The notes under the pieces: model-generated
The model's database searches: none
What the model was told of the DNA's origin: nothing
The model's input: the letters and a program-made list of their open reading frames with translations, nothing else
Made by a program: the position numbers and the translations under genes
Origin: Bacteroidales bacterium UBA4231
GTDB taxonomy: Bacteria > Bacteroidota > Bacteroidia > Bacteroidales > UBA932
Length of the DNA: 36,964 nt
Direction of reading: 5' to 3'
Assembly: GCA_002396335.1 (NCBI GenBank)
Contig: DGXN01000026.1
Coordinates: forward strand, 1-36,964
Part shown: one piece after another, positions 31,354 to 36,964 of the stretch
How the letters are laid out: every line of letters begins with the position of its first letter
How positions within the stretch are numbered: the stretch's first letter is position 1

Positions 31354-32838
31354 ATGCACGAAATTTCACATGCCCATCTGTCCCTGGAGCAAGTCAAGCA
31401 GATCCTGGACAATCATGAAAAACTGGTCCTTTCCCGGGAAGCGGTAGACGCCATCGTCAAATGCCGCGCTTACCTGGACAAGAAGATGGATGATATCGGC
31501 CGTCCCGTCTACGGTGTCACCACGGGATTCGGCTCCCTTTATAATGTTACAATTCCTAAAGAAGACCTGAGCCAGCTGCAGCACAACCTGGTCATGTCAC
31601 ACGCCTGCGGTGCGGGAGAAACCGTCCGTCCCGCCATCGTGAAAATCATGCTCCTGCTGAAGGCCCAGTCCCTTTCCTATGGCCATTCCGGTGCCCAGCT
31701 CATTACCGTGCAGCGCCTCGTGGACATGTTCAACGACGACATCCTTCCGGTCGTTTACCAGCAGGGCTCCCTCGGCGCATCCGGTGACCTGGCCCCCCTG
31801 GCCCACCTGAGCCTGCCGCTGATCGGCATGGGAGAAGTCCTGTACAAAGGGCAGGTCCGTCCGGCGGCCGAAGTCTGGAAAGAAAAAGGTTGGGAGCCCA
31901 TCCGTCTCCAGTCCAAAGAAGGCCTCGCCCTGCTGAACGGGACGCAGTTCATGAGCGCCCACGCGATTTGGAGCATCCTCAAGAGCATCCGTCTCAGCCG
32001 CTGGGCCGACCTTATCGGCGCCATGTCCCTGGACGCCTATGACGGCCGTATTGAACCTTTCCTGCCCCTAACCCATCATCTGCGTCCCCACAAAGGCCAG
32101 ATTCTGACGGGAGAAAAATTCATGGAAATCCTCGAAGGGAGCGAACTCATCGCCCGGCACAAGGAGCATGTGCAGGACCCTTACAGTTTCCGCTGCATTC
32201 CGCAGGTCCACGGGGCCGTGAAGGATAACATCCTTTATGTGAAATCCGTCATCGAGAACGAGATCAATTCCGCCACCGACAATCCCAACATCTTCCCGGA
32301 CGAGGACATGGTCATATCGGCCGGCAACTTCCACGGAGAGCCCATCGCCATCCCCATGGATTCCCTGGCCATCGCCATGAGCGAACTGGCAAGTATCTCG
32401 GAACGGCGCACTTACCAGCTCATCCACGGACTGCGCGGGCTTCCGAAATACCTGGTCGCCGAGCCCGGCCTGAACAGCGGCTTCATGATTCCGCAGTACA
32501 CCGCCGCATCCATCGTTTCGCAGAACAAAGGCCTCTGCTGGCCCGCCTCCTGCGACTCGATTCCTTCCTCGCAAGGCCAGGAGGACCACGTCTCCATGGG
32601 CTCCAACGCCGCCACCAAACTGGTCCGGATCGTGGACAACGTAGAAACGGTGCTGGCCATCGAACTGTTCAACGCCGCCCAAGCGCTCGAATTCCGCCGG
32701 CCGCTGAAGTCTTCCCCCAAACTGGAGTCCATCTTTGCCGATTACCGCAGGCAAGTTCCTTTCGTTGACCAGGATACCTACATGCATCCGCTCATCGAGA
32801 AGTCCGTCCAGTTCCTCAAGAACGAACAATACCTATGA
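31354..32838 (+). CDS. hutH: Histidine ammonia-lyase
   Basis: First step of histidine degradation: non-oxidative deamination to urocanate and ammonia. The 494 residues (typical about 500-510) contain the Ala142-Ser143-Gly144 triad in GSLGASGDLAPLAHL, which cyclises to the MIO electrophile. Also present are the YGVTTGFGSL substrate loop, ALLNGTQFMSA, DAYDGRIEPF and QDPYSFRCIPQVHGA. The start is 1 nt after hutU and the stop overlaps hutI by ATGA, so translation is coupled along the operon. Confidence 0.96.
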   Translation: MHEISHAHLSLEQVKQILDNHEKLVLSREAVDAIVKCRAYLDKKMDDIGRPVYGVTTGFGSLYNVTIPKEDLSQLQHNLVMSHACGAGETVRPAIVKIMLLLKAQSLSYGHSGAQLITVQRLVDMFNDDILPVVYQQGSLGASGDLAPLAHLSLPLIGMGEVLYKGQVRPAAEVWKEKGWEPIRLQSKEGLALLNGTQFMSAHAIWSILKSIRLSRWADLIGAMSLDAYDGRIEPFLPLTHHLRPHKGQILTGEKFMEILEGSELIARHKEHVQDPYSFRCIPQVHGAVKDNILYVKSVIENEINSATDNPNIFPDEDMVISAGNFHGEPIAIPMDSLAIAMSELASISERRTYQLIHGLRGLPKYLVAEPGLNSGFMIPQYTAASIVSQNKGLCWPASCDSIPSSQGQEDHVSMGSNAATKLVRIVDNVETVLAIELFNAAQALEFRRPLKSSPKLESIFADYRRQVPFVDQDTYMHPLIEKSVQFLKNEQYL

Positions 32839-34022
32839 TTATCAAGAACATAGGTCTTCTCGTCGGCATCCTTGAAGACGGCGTCCTCCGCAAGGAAGGC
32901 GCCGCCCAGGGACAGACGGGCACCTTGGAAGACGCCTGGCTCCGGATCGAGGACGGCCGCATCGCCGCCTTCGGCCCCATGGCCACCTGTCCCGAAGGGG
33001 AATCGCTGGACGCCTGCGGCGGCATGCTCATGCCCGGATTCTGCGACAGTCATACGCACGTGGTGTATGCGGGCAGCCGGGACGGAGAGTTCCTGGACAA
33101 AATCAACGGACTTTCCTATGAGGAAATCGCAGCCCGCGGCGGCGGCATCCTCAACTCCTCGGACCTGCTGCACCGCACTTCGGAAGACCAGCTGTACTCC
33201 CAGTCCCTTTTCCGCGTGCAGGAAATGATGGATAAAGGCACCGTAGCCCTGGAAATCAAAAGCGGCTACGGCCTCAACCCCGAGGACGAGCTCAAGATGC
33301 TCCGGGTCATCCGCCGCATTGCCGGCAATGTCCCCGCCACCGTCCGCTGCACTTTTCTGGGAGCCCATGCCATCGGCCGGGGCTATACGCACGAGGCTTA
33401 TGTAGACGAGGTGATCGGCATGCTGCCACAGGCTGCGGAATATGCGCAGTTTGTGGACGTCTTCTGCGACGAAGGGTTTTTCACGGTGGAAGACACAGAC
33501 CGGATCCTTTCGGCCGCCAAGGGGCTCATGAGACCCAAAATCCACGCCAACGAGCTGGCCGTAAGCGGCGGCGTCCAAGTGGGCGTCAGGCACGGAGCCC
33601 TGTCGGTGGATCATCTGGAGCGCACTGGTGACGCGGAAATCGAGGCGCTGCGGGGATCGGCCACCATGCCTACCATGCTGCCGGGATCTTCCTTCTTCCT
33701 CGGACTTCCCTACGGGCGGGCCAAGGATTATCTGAAGGCGGGGCTCGGCGTGGCGCTGGCATCGGACTACAATCCCGGTTCCTCCCCTTCCGGAGACATG
33801 CGCTTTGTCATGGCCCTCGGCTGCATCCGCATGCGCCTGACACCGGTAGAAGCCTTCAATGCCGTCACCCTGAACAGCGCCTATGCCATGGGGCTGAGTC
33901 ACGAATACGGGTCCGTCACCGTGGGCAAGCGCGCCGGCCTCATCCTCACCCAGCCCGGCTGGGACCTCACCAAGATTGCCTATCAGTATCAAACGCCTTT
34001 TATCCGCAAAGTATTCCTATGA
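32835..34022 (+). CDS. hutI: Imidazolonepropionase
   Basis: Metal-dependent amidohydrolase that opens 4-imidazolone-5-propanoate to N-formimino-L-glutamate, the substrate of FtcD. The 395 residues include the metal-binding HxH (His73, His75 in CDSHTHVVYAGSRDGEF), KSGYGL, FLGAHAI, KIHANEL and ASDYNPGSSPS, all characteristic of HutI. The gene overlaps hutH by 4 nt and the following GH28-like gene by 4 nt. With ftcD, hutU and hutH the pathway from histidine to glutamate is complete, without HutG or HutF. Confidence 0.96.
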   Translation: MIIKNIGLLVGILEDGVLRKEGAAQGQTGTLEDAWLRIEDGRIAAFGPMATCPEGESLDACGGMLMPGFCDSHTHVVYAGSRDGEFLDKINGLSYEEIAARGGGILNSSDLLHRTSEDQLYSQSLFRVQEMMDKGTVALEIKSGYGLNPEDELKMLRVIRRIAGNVPATVRCTFLGAHAIGRGYTHEAYVDEVIGMLPQAAEYAQFVDVFCDEGFFTVEDTDRILSAAKGLMRPKIHANELAVSGGVQVGVRHGALSVDHLERTGDAEIEALRGSATMPTMLPGSSFFLGLPYGRAKDYLKAGLGVALASDYNPGSSPSGDMRFVMALGCIRMRLTPVEAFNAVTLNSAYAMGLSHEYGSVTVGKRAGLILTQPGWDLTKIAYQYQTPFIRKVFL

Positions 34023-35140
34023 AACGAATTCTCCCCCTTGCCCTCCTCGCCCTCGTTCTGAGTTGTGCCCAACAACCCAAAGTAAAAACGTTCTCCATTC
34101 TGGATTGCGGCGCCGTGAATGGTGCCGAGTGTACAGAGGCCATCCAGCAAGCCATCGACAAGGCGGAACAGGCTGGCGGCGGCCAGGTCGTCATCCCCGC
34201 CGGGACATTCCTCGCCCACACCTTGTACCTGAAAGACGGTGTCGACCTGCATCTGGAGGAAGGCGCCCTGCTGCAAGGAGTTTCCGACCCGGACGAATAC
34301 TTCCCCTACATCCCCACCAACGACCTGTCCCGCTTTGACAGCGGAAACGGAACGGCCAACTCTAACTGCGTGAATGACCGTCAGTGGATGAAGGCTTTCA
34401 TTATCGGTGCAGGCGTGAAGAATGCGTCCATTACCGGTCCCGGAACCATCGACGGCATCCACGTCTTTGACGAGCGGGGCGAAGAAAGCATGCGCGGACC
34501 GCATACCATCATCGTTGCCGAGGCTGAAGGCTTCCGTATGGCCGATGTCCACATTACCCGTGCAGCCAATTACGCTTTCCTGGGTTATGCGCTCACCGAC
34601 GCCGTCTTTGAAGACGTCACCATGACCGAAGGCTGGGACGGTATCCATATCCGCGGAGCCAAAAACTGCGTCATCCGCCGCTGCCGCTTCGAAACCGGCG
34701 ACGACAGCATCGCCGGCGGCTACTGGGAGAATATGCTCATCGAGGACTGCGACATCAATTCCTCCTGCAACGGACTTCGCATGATCATGCCTTCCGACGG
34801 ACTGGAAGTCAGAAACAGCGTTTTCCACGGCCCCGGGGTGTATCCGCACCGCACCAGCGGTGAAGCCCGCCGCACGAACATGCTCTTCGGCATTGTCCTG
34901 GAGCCCGGCGCCTGGGGGCCGGCCAGCGGTGAAGCCCGGAACATCTACCTGCACGACCTTGAGATGTACGGGATGTCCGCCGCCGTTTCCACGTCGGTCC
35001 GTGAAGGGTCCGTCGCTCAGGACCTGACCCTGGAGAACATCAATGCCAGGGAGCTCACCGGTCAAATGACCCCCGTCGTCTCCTGGAACGACCTGGGATT
35101 CCGCCAGGTCACGGTCAAGAACTGCACGTTCAGCCGATAA
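34019..35140 (+). CDS. GH28-like parallel beta-helix lipoprotein
   Basis: Exported 373-residue protein with lipobox VLSC (Cys16). The pectate-lyase-superfamily N-terminus (ILDCGAVNGAECTEAIQQAID, core DCGAVNG) and repeated beta-helix rungs follow. GH28 features GWDGIHI (Asp207) and TGDDSIA (Asp228-Asp229) are present, but the GHG histidine motif and the RIK motif of classical polygalacturonases are not; CNGLRM stands near the place of GHG. It could be a distant rhamnogalacturonan-acting hydrolase, a related lyase, or a binding protein. It overlaps hutI by ATGA, an odd partner for histidine degradation. Rhamnose genes lie just beyond on the other strand. SGEAR occurs twice, 36 residues or so apart. 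A bidirectional terminator follows. Confidence 0.8.
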   Translation: MKRILPLALLALVLSCAQQPKVKTFSILDCGAVNGAECTEAIQQAIDKAEQAGGGQVVIPAGTFLAHTLYLKDGVDLHLEEGALLQGVSDPDEYFPYIPTNDLSRFDSGNGTANSNCVNDRQWMKAFIIGAGVKNASITGPGTIDGIHVFDERGEESMRGPHTIIVAEAEGFRMADVHITRAANYAFLGYALTDAVFEDVTMTEGWDGIHIRGAKNCVIRRCRFETGDDSIAGGYWENMLIEDCDINSSCNGLRMIMPSDGLEVRNSVFHGPGVYPHRTSGEARRTNMLFGIVLEPGAWGPASGEARNIYLHDLEMYGMSAAVSTSVREGSVAQDLTLENINARELTGQMTPVVSWNDLGFRQVTVKNCTFSR

Positions 35141-35144
35141 GACA

Positions 35145-35181
35145 AAAAGAAAGACCTGCTTCGGAAGCAGGTCTTTCTTTT
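35145..35181. terminator. Bidirectional terminator between the hut/GH28 operon and rhaT
   Basis: A perfect 17-bp stem (AAAAGAAAGACCTGCTT with AAGCAGGTCTTTCTTTT) around CGG, or equivalently a loop containing TTCGG. Outer ends are A-rich and T-rich, so it works in both directions. The rhaT stop (35182-35180) lies in the T-rich arm. Confidence 0.9.
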
Positions 35182-36199
35182 AAATAAGCTGAGGAAGGAA
35201 TGTACTGACAATCAGCACAATGATTCCGACCACCAAAACGGCGACCGTCTTCCGGGAAACGCCTTTCCACTCCTTGAGGATGATTCCCCAGACATTGCTG
35301 AACACCACGTTCAGGCTCATCAGGATGCACCAGCTGAAGGTAATCAGGACCGGGTATTCCGTAAGGAAGCCCTTGCCCAGGCTGAGCCCGAAGAACTGGC
35401 TGTACCACAGCAGGCCGGCCAGGCAGCAGAACACCAGATTGTTGCCCCAAATGGCCTTCTTGCCGTAGTCTCCCCAGGTCTTGTTCTTCCTGTTCTGATA
35501 CAGACAGTAGCAGGCATTGGTCAGGAAACCGCCGAAGGTGACGAGCATCGTGGCCGGAAGGGTCTGGAAAATGGGCTTGGTCCCTTCCAGGAACAGGTTC
35601 TGTCCAAAACTGAGGCCGATATTGAAGCAGGCGCTCATAAAACCGGCGAGAACGGCCACGAAGAGGCCTTTCCCGAAGTTGAAGTCCTTCACGGCCTTCT
35701 TCTTCTCTTCTTCCGGCAGGGCGGCCGATTTCATGGCCCCGGCAATGCCGATGATTGCGATACCCACAAGCGTTACCACGACGCCGATGATCACGGAGGT
35801 GGTCAGGTCGGCGGCATGGCCGGTGAAGACGGGCCCCAGGATAGCACCCAGCGCCGAGCAGGTGCCCAATGCGATGCTCTGCCCCAGCGCAACGCCCAGA
35901 TAACGCATGCTGAGGCCGAAGGTGAGACCTCCGACGCCCCACAGGACACCGAAGAGGATGGTGAGCCAGGTGGACTTGAGGTCGGCCTGCATGAGGGAGA
36001 GGAGGTCGGCGAAACTGCCTCCTGTGCCGCTCAGGGACAACAGGGCGCCGAAAAGCGGGAACAGCAGCCAGGCAAACACGCCCTGCACCAGCCAGTAACT
36101 CTCCCAGCTCCAGGATTTGACCTTGTTGATGGGAACATAGCTGGAACTCTGGCAGAACGCGCCGACGGCAATGATGAGTAAACCGATAATTAAATCCAT
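35180..36199 (-). CDS. rhaT: L-rhamnose-proton symporter
   Basis: Inner-membrane importer of L-rhamnose, 339 residues (E. coli RhaT 344) with about ten transmembrane helices. Family segments are AVGAFCQSSSYVPINKVKSWSWE (core SSSYVPINKVK), WGVGGLTFGLSMRYLGVALGQSIALG (core GGLTFGLSMRYLG) and GFMSACFNIGLSFGQ. The C-terminal EWKG motif is in LKEWKGVS. Its start overlaps the end of rhaA by 10 nt, so the two are cotranscribed. Its stop lies within the terminator hairpin, leaving almost no 3' untranslated region. Confidence 0.94.
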   Translation of the reverse strand: MDLIIGLLIIAVGAFCQSSSYVPINKVKSWSWESYWLVQGVFAWLLFPLFGALLSLSGTGGSFADLLSLMQADLKSTWLTILFGVLWGVGGLTFGLSMRYLGVALGQSIALGTCSALGAILGPVFTGHAADLTTSVIIGVVVTLVGIAIIGIAGAMKSAALPEEEKKKAVKDFNFGKGLFVAVLAGFMSACFNIGLSFGQNLFLEGTKPIFQTLPATMLVTFGGFLTNACYCLYQNRKNKTWGDYGKKAIWGNNLVFCCLAGLLWYSQFFGLSLGKGFLTEYPVLITFSWCILMSLNVVFSNVWGIILKEWKGVSRKTVAVLVVGIIVLIVSTFLPQLI

Positions 36200-36964
36200 C
36201 TCTTGGAAGTGACTTCTTTTTCGTACTGTTCAATGGCAGGGATGAACTCCTCGCCCACGGGAACGCCGTTCTTGTAATTGAAGTAGTCGAAAACGGCGCC
36301 GAACGGCAGGGTCTTGGCTTCTTCCAGAAGGGCCAGACGCTGGAAGCCCTGACCGTTTGCCTCATACTCGCGAAGCTTGGCCAGCGGCTCCAGAAGGGCG
36401 CTCAGGATACATTTCTGCGTGGCGCGGGTGCCGATGATGTAGGCGCCGATGCGGTTGATGCTGGCGTCGAAGTAGTCCAGGCCCACGTGGGCACGGTCGA
36501 GACCGTCGGCCCTTACCAGTTCCTTGAAGAGGTCCTGGGTCTGGTCGTTCATGATGGTCACGTGGTCGGAGTCCCAGCGGATGGGACGGGAGACATGGAG
36601 CATCAGTTCAGGAACGTACAGCAGCAGGGAGGACACCTTGTCGGCCACATTTTCCGTGGGTTCATAGTGACCGGTGTCCAGCGTGTAGATGACCTTGCGC
36701 GTGGCGCAGTAGCCTTCATAGAAGTCCATGGACCCCACAGTGTAGCTTTCCAGGCCGATGCCGAAGAGTTTGGCCTCGACGCAGGTTTTCATGCCGGGCA
36801 GTTTTTCCGCCAGAATCTCGTCCAGTGCGGCGGCGAGGATTTCGCGGTAGTACTTGCGGTTGACCGTGAGGTCCTTGCATCCGTCATGGACCCAGATGTT
36901 CATGATACAGGGGTCTCCCTGGGCCTTGCCCATGGCGTCTGCGATGCGGCGGCAGCGCTTGGTG
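36190..36964 (-). CDS. rhaA: L-rhamnose isomerase, C-terminal part (5' end outside the window)
   Basis: Converts L-rhamnose to L-rhamnulose. The visible 257 residues are the C-terminal 60 percent or so of a protein that is usually about 418 long; the frame stays open to the window edge (TKRCRRIADAMGKAQGDPC before MNIW). Diagnostic segments are GDPCIMNIWVHDGCKD, KLFGIGLESYTVGS, LDTGHYEPTENVADK and the metal-site region LHVSRPIRWDSDHV. The ATG at 36933 is internal, not the start. Upstream genes of the rha operon, such as rhaB, would lie to the right of the window. Confidence 0.95.
   Translation of the reverse strand, partial: TKRCRRIADAMGKAQGDPCIMNIWVHDGCKDLTVNRKYYREILAAALDEILAEKLPGMKTCVEAKLFGIGLESYTVGSMDFYEGYCATRKVIYTLDTGHYEPTENVADKVSSLLLYVPELMLHVSRPIRWDSDHVTIMNDQTQDLFKELVRADGLDRAHVGLDYFDASINRIGAYIIGTRATQKCILSALLEPLAKLREYEANGQGFQRLALLEEAKTLPFGAVFDYFNYKNGVPVGEEFIPAIEQYEKEVTSKRWI

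Noticed and set aside
29298..31412. 704-codon minus-strand open frame opposite hutU, ending with a CHSERSEES-type peptide
   Set aside because: hutU is unmistakable on the plus strand. The peptide is the translation of the dispersed repeat and is a known sign of false annotation.
1..36964. CRISPR arrays, insertion sequences, prophage genes, rRNA genes or riboswitches
   Set aside because: I saw no regularly spaced repeats, transposase or integrase genes, rRNA sequence or recognisable riboswitch, and intergenic gaps are all shorter than about 210 bp.

Overview
The window is about 37 kb of high-GC DNA from a member of the Bacteroidales. The evidence is a SusC/SusD pair, lipoproteins with Bacteroidetes-type signal peptides, BACON domains, an FtcD fusion protein, and promoters that fit the Bacteroidetes pattern TTTG-N19-TAnnTTTG. 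The best promoters lie before rplS, before the Omp85/esterase/glpKF operon and before the hut operon. I cannot name the genus from sequence alone; an uncultured gut or rumen lineage is plausible.

Layout. Positions 1-2916 hold housekeeping genes on the minus strand: tRNA-Arg(ACG) with a terminator, rplS, grpE-dnaJ and a small unknown protein. Positions 3066-8468 hold glpA-glpB-glpC-glpT on the plus strand. Positions 8538-19434 hold a minus-strand operon resembling a polysaccharide utilization locus: a calcineurin-like phosphoesterase lipoprotein, a SusC transporter with an extra C-terminal OmpA domain, SusD, and a large BACON lipoprotein. From the same divergent promoter region, positions 19519-22871 run on the plus strand: a GxDLY/SGNH esterase, then a fusion of a calcineurin-like phosphoesterase with a glycerophosphodiester phosphodiesterase (GDPD). 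Positions 22868-27470 hold a minus-strand operon: an Omp85-type barrel, an alpha/beta-hydrolase lipoprotein, glpK and glpF. Positions 27609-35140 hold a complete histidine-degradation operon (ftcD, hutU, hutH, hutI) ending in a GH28-like lipoprotein. Positions 35180-36964 hold rhaT and the 3' part of rhaA on the minus strand.

How the genes may work together. Positions 3066-27470 read as one functional neighbourhood for glycerol-phosphate compounds. The envelope proteins (SusC-OmpA, SusD, BACON lipoprotein, two phosphoesterases, GDPD, SGNH esterase, alpha/beta hydrolase, Omp85 barrel) could capture, deacylate and cut a glycerophosphate-containing polymer or lipid. GlpT and GlpF would then carry glycerol-3-phosphate and glycerol across the inner membrane, GlpK would phosphorylate glycerol, and GlpABC would oxidise glycerol-3-phosphate to dihydroxyacetone phosphate. 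Teichoic acid and phospholipid head groups are the two most natural substrates. The individual families are well supported. The joint pathway and substrate are inference, and no dedicated regulator is encoded here.

Other points of interest are a dispersed 25-bp repeat (GATTCTTC-N7-TCAGAATGAC) that supplies the stop codon of glpB and the start codon of hutU, a 21-bp palindrome before glpA, and a 9-9-9 inverted repeat before grpE.
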